From positions 1 to 24,109 of the IMG/VR virus record IMGVR_UViG_3300034115_000073: 24,109 nucleotides of DNA; one strand, written 5' to 3'. The notes under the pieces were generated by a model that worked only from the letters and a program-made list of their open reading frames with translations, did not search any database and was not told the origin of the DNA. Each line of letters starts with the position of its first letter. Position 1 is the stretch's first letter. The position numbers and the translations under genes are program-made. This document shows, in pieces, positions 1 to 8,078 of the stretch. The DNA comes from a virus.

Positions 1-354
1 CCGGCCCTCGAAGATGGAGATGTCGTCCAGACGCAGCACCCCGATCTCTGTGGTCGTACCCGAGCTGCTGGTGATCCGTGAACCCCGCGCGATGACACCT
101 GTACGCGCATAGGCGGCATCGCTGACACTCGCCCGTCCCAGCACCAGCCACGAACTGCCGTCAGCTGACACCGCAGACTGCCCGATCAGCGCCACCACGT
201 CATACAGCTGCGGCAGATAGCTGTTCAACACACCCACGTTGCGGTACACAGTTGCCTGGACAGTTACCTCAAGCGGCGAAATGCTGGTGACCACGCCAAT
301 ACGAACCGTCGCCGGCTGGCCGCGGTTCTTGGAAATCTGATCGGCGAAACTCAT
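1..354 (-). CDS. Minor tail protein, OB-like fold (C-terminus beyond left edge)
   Basis: The first 118 residues of a gene that runs off the left end of the window. It starts at ATG 354 and overlaps the stop of the preceding gene by four bases (ATGA), so it is translationally coupled to it. The visible part has an N-terminal MSFADQISKNR stretch, then short beta strands with the pattern V-R-I-G-V-V-T-S-I-S-P-L and later V-V-A-L-I-G and S-S-W-L-V-L-G. This strand pattern is typical of the OB-like barrels in small distal tail or baseplate proteins of actinobacteriophages. Assignment rests on this pattern and on the position after the receptor-binding candidates. No catalytic motif is visible. Confidence 0.6.
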   Translation of the reverse strand, partial: MSFADQISKNRGQPATVRIGVVTSISPLEVTVQATVYRNVGVLNSYLPQLYDVVALIGQSAVSADGSSWLVLGRASVSDAAYARTGVIARGSRITSSSGTTTEIGVLRLDDISIFEGR

Positions 355-1046
355 GCCGTCCGCCACACCTCCATGAAGCTGCGAGTCAGGATCAACGTCA
401 CCGAAGCGTCGCCGGCGTTCTGGGCGGCCTGCAGCTGAAGGTTGCCGGCTGTGGCGCCCATCGTCACCTCACCCTCGATGATGGCGTAAAGGCCAGTGCC
501 GACGCCTACGGCTCCGGCTGACAGTGCAGTTCCAGAGATGTTGGTGGTGGCATACGGGCTCGGGTTGGTGCCACCGGTGCCCAGCGAGTTGAGTCCCCAC
601 CGCATTGACGCGCCGGCCGGGATGGTAAACGCGAACTTGATATCAGCCGCAGTCGATGCATCATAGAAGATGCGGCAATACCATTGGAAAATGGCGCCAG
701 TCGTACCAGGCAATGCGGCCACCATGTTAGTGACGTTTTGCAGCACGGTGCTTGATGCGGTAAGCGTCTGGTCGGCTGCTGTCCGCGTGGAAGTGTGTAC
801 CGCGCGGGCGTGCAGCGAAATGTTGGCGGTGCCGTTGTACACCTCCACCCGGTTGACGTCGGCGAGTCCGGACAGCTCGTTCTCGGCAACCACCAGTTGT
901 CGTGTGGTGCGGTCAGCTTCACTGGCATACAAGCGAACCAGCCGTGGTTCGACACCGGCAACGAAGTTGGCGAATGCTACCGGGCTGTCGGCTGCGTCAG
1001 CGTCGATGGGGAGGCTGAGGCCTTGATCTGTGGTTACCGTCGGCAT
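351..1046 (-). CDS. Minor tail protein with C-terminal jelly-roll-like domain (receptor-binding candidate)
   Basis: A 231-aa protein. ATG 1046 follows a strong SD (AAGGAGG, about 5 bases upstream). Residues 1-75 form a mixed N-terminal part that probably attaches to the tail. Residues from about 95 to the end are beta-rich, with strands such as IFQWYCRIFYD, DIKFAFTIPAG and LYAIIEGEVTMGATAGNLQL and a closing L-T-R-S-F-M-E-V-W. This organisation is frequent in the terminal jelly-roll (TNF/C1q-like) domains of actinophage tail tips that contact the host surface. It follows two baseplate proteins and three similar small proteins, which supports a tail-tip role. The receptor cannot be inferred. 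Confidence 0.6.
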   Translation of the reverse strand: MPTVTTDQGLSLPIDADAADSPVAFANFVAGVEPRLVRLYASEADRTTRQLVVAENELSGLADVNRVEVYNGTANISLHARAVHTSTRTAADQTLTASSTVLQNVTNMVAALPGTTGAIFQWYCRIFYDASTAADIKFAFTIPAGASMRWGLNSLGTGGTNPSPYATTNISGTALSAGAVGVGTGLYAIIEGEVTMGATAGNLQLQAAQNAGDASVTLILTRSFMEVWRTA

Positions 1047-1055
1047 GACGCCTCC

Positions 1056-1574
1056 TTAAGCGATTCTGACGACCAGGCGGGATGAAATGTAAATCTGTAC
1101 CGTGGCAGTACCTGTGCCCTGGTACAGGAAGGCGCACGAGATCGTGTCACCCGCTGCCGCGACGACGGGTCCGGACGGGACCTGCCACAGCAGGCCTGTG
1201 GCGAAGCCGCCGGTTTCCCAGTTCATGGTGCGCCCATATTGGGCGACACCGTTGAGGCGCACACGTAGCCGGCTGCTGGTGATGGTGGTGACAGCCGCTA
1301 TATACACATCGATCATTGTCAGGTAGACGCCGGCCACAGGGACAACATATTGTGCGTTCGGATTCGTCAAAGCGGTTTCCACAGCCACCACAATGCCGGC
1401 TTGCGATCCACCGTCACGGGAGATGTTGTAACGACCCACCGCATAGTCGGCATCGGCTGAAACTTCGAGCAGCTTCGAATCGATGGCGTTGCCCAGCAAC
1501 GTAAAATCGGTGGCGGTCACCGGCTCGTCCGCGCACGGGTATGGGAAAGCATAAATTGGTGTCGCGCCAGGCAT
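1056..1574 (-). CDS. Small minor tail protein, N-terminal attachment peptide plus jelly roll
   Basis: A 172-aa protein whose ATG at 1574 shares a base with the stop of the upstream gene (TGATG), indicating coupled translation. The N-terminus contains the motif TPIYAFPYPCADEPVTATDF followed by a short helix (LLGNAIDSKL). This Y-x-F/L-P-Y/V-P motif followed by a helix recurs in small phage tail proteins and probably docks the domain on the tail tip. Residues 60-172 are beta-rich with a C1q/TNF-like strand pattern (QYVVPVAGVYLTMIDVYI, RLRVRLNGV, DTISCAFLYQG). It resembles its two upstream neighbours in plan. Predicted role: receptor binding or tail-tip decoration. Confidence 0.6.
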   Translation of the reverse strand: MPGATPIYAFPYPCADEPVTATDFTLLGNAIDSKLLEVSADADYAVGRYNISRDGGSQAGIVVAVETALTNPNAQYVVPVAGVYLTMIDVYIAAVTTITSSRLRVRLNGVAQYGRTMNWETGGFATGLLWQVPSGPVVAAAGDTISCAFLYQGTGTATVQIYISSRLVVRIA

Positions 1575-2161
1575 CAGGCCACCACCCTAGGTGCATCCAA
1601 ATCGGACAGCCGACTCACCCAGGCGATGCCGGCGGTGATGTTGCATGTGCTTGATGTGTTGCCGTGCTGTGTGGCGAAGTGCACCTGATCGTTGCCGTCG
1701 GATTCGATGACAGTGTGGAGGGTCATGTCCATGCCGGCACCGTTGTTCGACTCGAATGATGTTTCGAAAACGTTGAACTTGTTCGGCACTGTCAACGCGG
1801 CGTAGGCCTTGCGTGTGAAGATGATGGCGAAACGGTAGGTGTTGTCATTGACGGCACCGGATGCGGTAATGGTGAACGACAGGCCGGCCTGGTATATCCC
1901 ACGAGGCAGGATGGTGTTGAAGGTGCTGGATGATGAGTTCTGAAATGTGGGGGTGACGAAGGCGTTCGCCAGTTCCCACTGGAAATTGTCGGGGATCCCT
2001 ACGCTAGTGAAAGGGACTACCAGGGTGGGCTGATTCACCGCACCGCGTAGTCTCTGCTCCAAGGCGAAGATGCACTGCTCCGCGTCCAGTGCGGTTTCCT
2101 GCATCTTGAGCGCTACGGCTGCATAGTTTTCTGGCTCTACACAGGTGAAGCAATCGGTCAC
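1574..2161 (-). CDS. Small minor tail protein, helix plus jelly roll
   Basis: A 195-aa protein. It starts at GTG 2161, overlapping the stop of the upstream gene by four bases (GTGA). An N-terminal helical part (residues 8-40, MTDCFTCVEPENYAAVALK onward) precedes a beta-rich domain with the typical jelly-roll sentence: a strand containing LPRGIYQAGLSFTITASG, then YRFAIIFTRK, then a final CNITAGIAWVSRL strand. The plan matches the genes on both sides, so the three look like diverged copies or modules acquired in tandem. Function as a host-contact protein is inferred from fold pattern and position only. Confidence 0.55.
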   Translation of the reverse strand: MTDCFTCVEPENYAAVALKMQETALDAEQCIFALEQRLRGAVNQPTLVVPFTSVGIPDNFQWELANAFVTPTFQNSSSSTFNTILPRGIYQAGLSFTITASGAVNDNTYRFAIIFTRKAYAALTVPNKFNVFETSFESNNGAGMDMTLHTVIESDGNDQVHFATQHGNTSSTCNITAGIAWVSRLSDLDAPRVVA

Positions 2162-2733
2162 GGGCTTGCCCCGTCCGCGAACCAGAACAGTGACAGCGAT
2201 GCCAGGTCGATGCTCAATGTGCTAGGGGTGGTCGCCATGTCCACCTGGACGCGCACCACCCGTGGCGGGGTGGCAATGTGGAAGATGCCAGTGGCGCAGG
2301 ATCCCACGTTGATCAGGCCGATGTTGAGGTTGGCGTCCAGCGCTGGGGTGGTGGCGCTGGACAGCACCTGCAGGTTGAAGTACATATTGGCGACGGTGTT
2401 GTAGACGAACAGCACGTTGCATACGGCCAGGTACCGTCCTGGCCGGTTGATGGTGATGGAGGTGTTGTTGGCGTCAAAGTCGATCATGCCGGCGTTGTTG
2501 ATTGTCAACGTGTCGAAAGGTATGTGGCTGTCCACGGCCAAATGCACGGTGTTGCGTAGTTCCAGCTTCGCCATCGGCACGTTGGGGTTGGTGCGATCGG
2601 CAACGGCTTCGAATGTGTCGAGCACTGCCTGGGCGGCGTCGGTGAAGTCGCACCACTGCTGCGGGAAGTCGCATGGCGCATCGAGTGCCCCTGGCACTGG
2701 CAGCGAATAGTTGGGGGTGAGCACTGGCATCAT
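2158..2733 (-). CDS. Small minor tail protein, docking motif plus jelly roll
   Basis: A 191-aa protein. ATG 2733 directly abuts the stop of the upstream gene; ATG 2730 is an alternative start with better SD spacing (GGAGGTG). Residues 5-45 contain the motif TPNYSLPVPGALDAPCDF and a helix (DAAQAVLDTFEAVADR), the same docking plan as the gene at 1056-1574. Residues 65-190 are beta-rich, including TINRPGRYLAVCNVLFVYN, MYFNLQVLSS and VVRVQVDMATTPSTLSIDLA, a C1q-like pattern. Together with its downstream neighbours it forms a cluster of small jelly-roll tail-tip proteins. Confidence 0.6.
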   Translation of the reverse strand: MMPVLTPNYSLPVPGALDAPCDFPQQWCDFTDAAQAVLDTFEAVADRTNPNVPMAKLELRNTVHLAVDSHIPFDTLTINNAGMIDFDANNTSITINRPGRYLAVCNVLFVYNTVANMYFNLQVLSSATTPALDANLNIGLINVGSCATGIFHIATPPRVVRVQVDMATTPSTLSIDLASLSLFWFADGASP

Positions 2734-3876
2734 CTACACCTCCAACTCGTTAATCACCATTGACCTAGTCGACAAGAACATATCACCATCGACGCCCAGC
2801 GGGACGGACAAAGCTGACACCACCTGCAGCACTTCGCGTCCCTCGATGTCCAAAGTGAGCGCGTCACCCAGCTCCAGGGAGGCGTCGGTGGAACACCGCA
2901 ACTGGAACGCCTCGATCGGGGCGATGGACGCGGCGAGACGCTCCCGGGCGGCACCCACAGCCCCGCCCTGCGTGGATGGCGTCTGCAACCTGTCCAGAAG
3001 GCTTCTGATGCCGAAACCACCGTTGACGTAGGTGGGGCTACCCGGATCCTCGTCGGCGGCTGTGCCGTACACAGGGGGCTGCCCGTTGAGCCGCTCTCCC
3101 GTCACCGTCACCACGTTGTAGATCGCATTGCGGTCACGCAGAGCCTCCCAGGAGTTGATTGTCCCTCCGTCGCCGGTGCTCAACTGGACCACCGGCACCT
3201 GAGCCTGTGTCCACGGGTAGCGGCGCATCACAAAGTCGCCATTCGCCAGGCAATACCACAAGGCACCCACCGAACGTGCCATCTCATCCAGCGCCGCACC
3301 CCGATCAAGCTCCCACGTCAACTGCTGCACCGGGGAGTCGAAAAGGTCACTGGCGCCGAACGTGGCATCAGGTACCGCATCGGCCACCAGACGCTGGAAC
3401 TCGGTCAAAATGCTGTTGGACGGCTGAGAATTCTGCGGTGTCACAAACTGATTGTCGACAACATCGGAAGCACGGTCGGTGCATGTCACCGACACACTGC
3501 CGGCAGAATACTGGCGCACCTGACGGATGCGCCCGCGGAACACCTGCCACGTGTACACGTCCGAACCGTCGCCTAAACGCACCCCCGCAAATGCGCGGAT
3601 CTCATTGCCGAACGGCGCCAAAAGATCAGAGGCCAACATCGGGTACATGTCGAACGGGACGCTGAACTGCAACTCGCGGGTGACACGCAAATTCAAGGTG
3701 GCGCTGACGGTGGCATTGTAGAAACAGAGGCCGCCCTCCGGATCCCCGCTGCGCTGCGCAGGGATCAAAGCCTCCAACGGAAACCCGAGCCCCGACCACA
3801 CCTCCAGACGCACAAAACGTTCCATCGATGTCGCCAGCACCTGGCGATACAGCGTGTCCGCGCCCCCGGGCAGCAT
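2734..3876 (-). CDS. Baseplate / tail hub minor tail protein (DUF5047-like)
   Basis: A 380-aa protein starting at ATG 3876 and overlapping the upstream stop by one base (TAATG). The N-terminal half opens with a tail-hub type sequence (MERFVRLEVWSGLGFPLEAL) and strands such as RELQFSVPFDMYP, followed by WQVFRGRIRQVRQYSAGSVS. The central part (AALDEMARSVGALWYCLANG, then FVMRRYPW) resembles the hub region of siphovirus distal tail proteins. The overall layout recalls DUF5047 minor tail proteins of Streptomyces and Gordonia phages, from memory. It would form part of the ring or hub below the tape measure. Family name is a recollection; a structural role is well supported by position. Confidence 0.65.
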   Translation of the reverse strand: MLPGGADTLYRQVLATSMERFVRLEVWSGLGFPLEALIPAQRSGDPEGGLCFYNATVSATLNLRVTRELQFSVPFDMYPMLASDLLAPFGNEIRAFAGVRLGDGSDVYTWQVFRGRIRQVRQYSAGSVSVTCTDRASDVVDNQFVTPQNSQPSNSILTEFQRLVADAVPDATFGASDLFDSPVQQLTWELDRGAALDEMARSVGALWYCLANGDFVMRRYPWTQAQVPVVQLSTGDGGTINSWEALRDRNAIYNVVTVTGERLNGQPPVYGTAADEDPGSPTYVNGGFGIRSLLDRLQTPSTQGGAVGAARERLAASIAPIEAFQLRCSTDASLELGDALTLDIEGREVLQVVSALSVPLGVDGDMFLSTRSMVINELEV

Positions 3877-5300
3877 TACAGGCCGTCCCTAAGCTCGCCC
3901 CAGTCACGGGTGCCGCCGGCTTCCACGGCCAGCCAGTTCGCGAACCCTGTCTCTACATCCAGCCACGTGCGGCCCTCGGTGGGGGTGAACGGACCCTGTC
4001 CTGACGCCAAGCCAAGCAGCAGATCGTAGTAGGTCAACCCGCCGATGGTCATTGCCGCCCACGATGCGTAGATGTCACACAAGTCTTCGAAACGTGCACC
4101 GCAGATGCCGTTCGCCGGCCCCTCAGGTCGTTGCACCACCACATAGGGCAGCAGCATCAGCCTGAAGTCCTCGCGCTGGTCGCGGCTGATGCGTGACTCT
4201 GTCTCTTCCCCGACGCTGAGGTAGCGATCCGGGATGCAGTAGTCGACAGGCGCCTGGAACAGCAGCGGATCGCCGGGATCGTTGGCGGCCAGGACTGCGT
4301 CACGTGCGTCACAGTCGTGCGCCAGGAGCCGAAGCTCAGATCGTGGGGCTCGGCGTACCCTGTTGGTGGGGATGGGGTATTTGCGGTTCGCTGGCTCGGA
4401 AACCACAGTGTTCGGGGCGAGAGCATCATCGGCCATACCTACATAGGACACGCGTGAGTCTTCTTCACAGTCGAAGTCCATGGCTGGGCTGCATAGGCCG
4501 ATCTCTACATCCAGGCAAGGGTTGAGCGGGTTCTTGAGCCACAGACTTTCCGAGGCGACGGTGACTGTGTCACACACGGAAGTGACTATCGCCTGTGTCT
4601 GATACACGCCGATCTGGTCCACATAGAACAGTGTCGTCACCGCTGCAGGGCCGTAGTACAGGAAGCGAATGTTGGTGATGTATCCGGGTTTCACTGGCGT
4701 GGTGGTGACAGTCAAGAATTGCCACAGGCCGTCGTCGATGATTTCGGAGTCACCGGTATATGTCACCAGTTCGCCGTCATCGTACTGTATTTGCATACTG
4801 ATGGCGACGCTGTTGTATCCCTGCGGGGACATCGCCCACGCCTGCATCACCAGCGGCACGCCGACGGTGAATGGTGCCGAGTCGGTGTCGTTGGTCAGGG
4901 ATCCGCTGATGCTGACCGGTGTCAGCTCCGCAGACCAGGTGCCTTGATGCGCGAACAGGTTCGAACGGGCGGCTGTGGCCGAGCTGCCCGTCCACGGCGC
5001 CAGTGCGATTTCGAAATCACTGTTGGTGGTGATCAGCGCGAGGGTGTCCGCGGCGTACGTGCAGTATTCCAACGGCACATTCAGTGGCGGCTCAGTGTCC
5101 CACCACAACCCAAGCCCGCACGACAGCAGCAGATTGCCGTCACCATCGTAGGCGACGTAGGGACGCAAGGTGACTTCCTCGCCGGTGACTGTGTTACGCC
5201 GCACCACCCGGGCATAGGTCACTGTCGGCTGGTCGGTCCAGTCCACTTCCACCAGCACATAGGCCGGGGTGTTGAATGCGGTGGCGTTGATGGTGGGCAT
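3876..5300 (-). CDS. Minor tail protein with internal carbohydrate-binding-like jelly roll
   Basis: A 474-aa protein. ATG 5300 abuts the tape measure stop (TAG) and has an SD-like AGGGGA. Residues 1-90 form a beta domain (PAYVLVEVDWTDQPTVTYAR). Residues about 93-255 look like a family 4/9-type carbohydrate-binding jelly roll: it begins with NSDFEIALAPWTG, then HQGTWSAELTP, and ends with a strand containing LFYVDQIGVY, all typical landmarks of that fold. Residues 270-474 are a Cys-containing C-terminal region with several acidic patches. It is the first gene after the tape measure, the usual place of a distal tail protein. A sugar-binding role is inferred from the fold pattern only. Confidence 0.65.
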   Translation of the reverse strand: MPTINATAFNTPAYVLVEVDWTDQPTVTYARVVRRNTVTGEEVTLRPYVAYDGDGNLLLSCGLGLWWDTEPPLNVPLEYCTYAADTLALITTNSDFEIALAPWTGSSATAARSNLFAHQGTWSAELTPVSISGSLTNDTDSAPFTVGVPLVMQAWAMSPQGYNSVAISMQIQYDDGELVTYTGDSEIIDDGLWQFLTVTTTPVKPGYITNIRFLYYGPAAVTTLFYVDQIGVYQTQAIVTSVCDTVTVASESLWLKNPLNPCLDVEIGLCSPAMDFDCEEDSRVSYVGMADDALAPNTVVSEPANRKYPIPTNRVRRAPRSELRLLAHDCDARDAVLAANDPGDPLLFQAPVDYCIPDRYLSVGEETESRISRDQREDFRLMLLPYVVVQRPEGPANGICGARFEDLCDIYASWAAMTIGGLTYYDLLLGLASGQGPFTPTEGRTWLDVETGFANWLAVEAGGTRDWGELRDGL

Positions 5301-7094
5301 CTAGATTCCCCTCGCGCCGAAGGCGAGGCTGCCACTCAGCGCCGCATTGTTTTTCTCCACCACTTGCACCATGCGGCCCTCAAGCTGCTCGTTGCCGATG
5401 AACACCTGAACCATCGTCGCCGCGGCCGACAGCATCCCCGTCAAACCCGACTGCTGCATCAGCTGCGCGGCCCGGTTGGGGCGTGTCAACGGAATGACCA
5501 CCTCAGGGCCGGCTTCACCGATCAGGGCATGGGTGGGATTGCTGACGATGCCACCTTCGGCCAGTTCCGAGAACGGCCGCGTTCCCTTGTCGGGTAGACG
5601 GAAGTCTCTGATGCGTTGTAGTTGTGCGTACAGCCTCGCGGCTTCGTTGACGCCGTGCGCGAGTTCGTCGGCGGTGTTGGTGATACCCATGGCGTCAGCA
5701 TCAAGTTTGAGCTGTGCCACAGCGATGATGTCACCGAACATGTTGTTGAACTGTGCCCTGGTGATGCCGGCGCCGAGTGCAAGTTTCTCGACCGCCCTGA
5801 TCTGATCGTTGTAGTAGGTGACGGCCTGCGCAGAGTTCAGTTTTCCTTCCGCTACCTGGTTTGCTGTCTCCTTCTCGGCATCCTTGAGTCCTTTAAGGAA
5901 TGACTCTACGTTCTCGCGACCCTTTTCCTTGGTGATGTCAAGGGTTCTGCCGTTTTCCTTCAGTGACTCTCGGATGTCTTGCAGGGAACGCTGGAAGTCG
6001 ACCTGCGACTGGATGGTGCCATAGGTGGCGTCGGAGGCATCCTTGAGGTTTTTCTCCAGCTCCTTAAGCCTTTTGGCTTCCTCATCGGTGAGCTTGATGA
6101 CGCCGGTGGTGCTTATTGCCAGTTCGCGGTTGCGGGTGATGAGGACTCCGGTGGCACCGGCCGCCCTGTCCGCGCCTTCGGCGAACATGGCGAAGAACGG
6201 ATTGATGAAGTCTGCCGTCAAACGCAGTACGTGATACGCCTCGGTCAGCATCGCAATCATCGTCGCGAGGACGATGAGCAGCTGCGCGATGAGGAATATG
6301 AAGTCACGGAACGCTTCACGGCCCGAGTTTCCTGTGCTGGCAAGGATTCTCAGTGTCTGGCCTATGGCTTGGCCGAGGGTGTCGAGCGCTTCGGCAAACT
6401 CATCGACAAATCCACCCGTATCACCGAGACTCTGTCCGATGCCTACAAATATCTCCTCAAACATGTTGAGGAGACCTTCAGTGATCGGGTCCACAAAGGT
6501 GGCGGCTTCCCTGAAGATGTGTGCCAGCATCGGCACCCAGGAAGCAAACCTGGCCTCAACTTTGTCCATGGCTGCAAGCATCGCCGGGACGAAAGGTGAC
6601 GCGACGTCGACGAACAGTAGCCGTAGATTATTTGCCAGCAGCTTGCCGCGCTCACGCACCTCGTCATACTGGAAGGCGATGAACCCGCCGATGCCGGCCA
6701 ATCCGACACCCACAGCGGCGGTGATCAAACCGGCCAGAGCACCGGCAAGCAGCGGCATCGCGGCGACGACGCCGAAGACAATGGCCGCCTTGACTTGCAT
6801 CGGCAGCGCCGAGATGCCGTCGTCAAGGGCCGAAGCAAACGCCGCAGTGATCATCAGCCATGCCGGCTGGTTGTGTTTGTGAAACTTCCTTTGAAGACTG
6901 CTGTCGATGCCGTCGCCTAGCTTGTCACCGGCGTCACGGCCCACCTTGTCCATGTCCTTGAGACCCGCGGTGACCGACTTGCCCAGACGCTTCTCGAAGG
7001 CATCGACGACGGTGGTTAGTTCCCTGTCCAGGCCTCGGGTGAACGGGCGCAGGTCCGCACGGACCTCGATAAACGCCTCGCCGAGAACTGTCAT
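5301..7094 (-). CDS. Tape measure protein
   Basis: A 597-aa protein, the longest of the tail region. It sets tail length and is a scaffold inside the tail tube; at about 0.15 nm per residue it predicts a tail near 90 nm, short for actinophages. The N-terminus (VRADLRPFTRGLDRELTTVV) is the usual tape-measure opening. Residues 80-150 are strongly hydrophobic, residues 255-290 contain another hydrophobic block, and residues 330-450 are highly charged coiled coil. The C-terminal motif (LAEGGIVSNPTHALIGEAGP followed by EVVIPL) is a hallmark of many tape measures. It lies just downstream of two tail assembly chaperone frames. No SD precedes ATG 7094; a TACTAT box does. Confidence 0.93.
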   Translation of the reverse strand: MTVLGEAFIEVRADLRPFTRGLDRELTTVVDAFEKRLGKSVTAGLKDMDKVGRDAGDKLGDGIDSSLQRKFHKHNQPAWLMITAAFASALDDGISALPMQVKAAIVFGVVAAMPLLAGALAGLITAAVGVGLAGIGGFIAFQYDEVRERGKLLANNLRLLFVDVASPFVPAMLAAMDKVEARFASWVPMLAHIFREAATFVDPITEGLLNMFEEIFVGIGQSLGDTGGFVDEFAEALDTLGQAIGQTLRILASTGNSGREAFRDFIFLIAQLLIVLATMIAMLTEAYHVLRLTADFINPFFAMFAEGADRAAGATGVLITRNRELAISTTGVIKLTDEEAKRLKELEKNLKDASDATYGTIQSQVDFQRSLQDIRESLKENGRTLDITKEKGRENVESFLKGLKDAEKETANQVAEGKLNSAQAVTYYNDQIRAVEKLALGAGITRAQFNNMFGDIIAVAQLKLDADAMGITNTADELAHGVNEAARLYAQLQRIRDFRLPDKGTRPFSELAEGGIVSNPTHALIGEAGPEVVIPLTRPNRAAQLMQQSGLTGMLSAAATMVQVFIGNEQLEGRMVQVVEKNNAALSGSLAFGARGI

Positions 7095-7100
7095 GTTGAC

Positions 7101-7106
7101 ATAGTA
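7101..7106 (-). promoter_or_regulatory. Candidate -10 box for leaderless tape measure start
   Basis: TACTAT lies 6 bases upstream of the tape measure ATG, where there is no SD. A TANNNT box at this distance is the layout of leaderless transcripts in actinobacteria. No good -35 hexamer is seen at 17-18 bases. Confidence 0.35.
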
Positions 7107-7122
7107 GAGGACATCAACTCAG

Positions 7123-7656
7123 TTAGTCTGCGGCGAACTCGGCCACCATCTTCGACTTCTCCGCGCGGCTCTGCCGAATGGCGATCCCAGCCGGTGGCAT
7201 CGACAGTTCCAGGTCCAGCTTGATGCGCCCCTGCTCGTCGCAGTTGCCCCACAGCAGCATGTAGCAGGCGTCTAGCCAGTCGGGCAGTGGCAGCTCCCGT
7301 GCAGACACCCCACCGAGGAGAAGTTTCCCGTTGATGTAGGCCCATCCGCCGAGGGCTCTGCGGGCAAGGTTGACGCTCCACCACCAGTCCCTGCCGCTGC
7401 CTCTACCAACTGCGACACGAGCAGCGTTGAGCCACCTACGCTCAATGTCAGGGTCGGACAGCGCCAAGTGGTACATGGCGTCAACGTCATCGTCACCGAT
7501 AGATCCTGGAAAAACTCCTGCAAGTGTGTCCAGATCCCAACCCATTGCTCCCAGCCACTGATAGGCGCCGTCCAGGTGCAGGTCCCACCGTCGGGCGAAA
7601 GCAGAAACCGAAACCTGTGCAGGTCGCACTTGGGCGAGGACATCAGCGTGCTGCAC
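7123..7656 (-). CDS. Distal tail assembly chaperone frame (frameshift product or separate gene)
   Basis: A 177-codon frame directly upstream of the tape measure and overlapping the 3' end of the first chaperone by 14 bases. It contains SAFARRWDLHLDGAYQWLGA and WDLDTLAGVFPGS, a pattern typical of the second reading frame of tail assembly chaperone pairs, and an Ala/Leu-rich C-terminus ending in AEKSKMVAEFAAD. In most siphoviruses this part is made only as a fusion with the first protein by programmed frameshifting. Here it lies in the +1 (equivalently -2) frame relative to the first gene, and that frame is open back to about 7752, leaving a zone of about 110 bases for a shift. A GTG at 7656 could also start it, but no good SD is seen. 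Confidence 0.75.
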   Translation of the reverse strand: MQHADVLAQVRPAQVSVSAFARRWDLHLDGAYQWLGAMGWDLDTLAGVFPGSIGDDDVDAMYHLALSDPDIERRWLNAARVAVGRGSGRDWWWSVNLARRALGGWAYINGKLLLGGVSARELPLPDWLDACYMLLWGNCDEQGRIKLDLELSMPPAGIAIRQSRAEKSKMVAEFAAD

Positions 7657-8065
7657 GGCGCGATGCCGGCCTGCCTGGAGCCTTCTTCGCCGCTGCTTTG
7701 CGCACCCGTTTTGCCGGCACAGGATCAGCGTCGTCGTCTGGCACGGTCACAGTTTTCGTGCCGTTGGACAAGATGGCGTAGATGTCGGCCTCTTCCACGT
7801 TGCCGCGCAGCACTTCCTTCTGCACGTGGGCCAGGTCCAGTGGGTTGGTGAAGCGGGACTCGGCAGCTTCGAAAGCGATATCGTTGAGCTGGGACAGCAG
7901 CGCTCCGACTGTCTCGGGATCGTCTGCCGCCCGGTTCATCTGGTCCTGCAACTGTCCCAGCATCCGCTGCAGCATCATCAGCTGTGCCCTGGTGGTTTTA
8001 CGGAACACCATCATGCGCCCGGCAAGCTCGTATTCAAACGTGTCTGCGCTACCTTTGTCAGCCAT
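7643..8065 (-). CDS. Tail assembly chaperone, first frame (gpG-like)
   Basis: A 140-aa protein. Position immediately upstream of a second overlapping frame and the tape measure is diagnostic of the gpG-type chaperone that coats the tape measure during tail assembly. The body is helical (residues 10-90, with TRAQLMMLQRMLGQLQDQMN) and the C-terminus is a basic Ala/Lys/Arg tail (residues 115-140), as common in this family. ATG 8065 lacks an SD; a TAACAT box ends 7 bases upstream. The neighbouring head-tail gene ends at 8076, so there is little space between them. Confidence 0.8.
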   Translation of the reverse strand: MADKGSADTFEYELAGRMMVFRKTTRAQLMMLQRMLGQLQDQMNRAADDPETVGALLSQLNDIAFEAAESRFTNPLDLAHVQKEVLRGNVEEADIYAILSNGTKTVTVPDDDADPVPAKRVRKAAAKKAPGRPASRRAAR

Positions 8066-8072
8066 GCTGACT

Positions 8073-8078
8073 ATGTTA
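8073..8078 (-). promoter_or_regulatory. Candidate -10 box for leaderless tail chaperone start
   Basis: TAACAT lies 7 bases upstream of the chaperone ATG at 8065, which has no SD. Its first three bases are also the stop codon of the gene at 8076-8615. No convincing -35 is visible. It would allow separate transcription of the tail genes. Confidence 0.35.

Noticed and set aside
4719-5597. 292-codon plus-strand frame opposite the baseplate gene and tape measure
   Set aside because: No domain, highly skewed Arg/His/Gly content, crosses the boundary of two real genes.
7095-7122. Short inverted GTTGA/TCAAC in the gap before the tape measure, considered as terminator
   Set aside because: Only 5 bp of stem with a long loop; too weak to support.
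7272-7643. 123-codon minus-strand frame overlapping the second tail chaperone, considered as the -1 frameshift product
   Set aside because: It is Ser/Thr/Cys-rich with no chaperone features; the other frame has the family pattern and leads to the tape measure.
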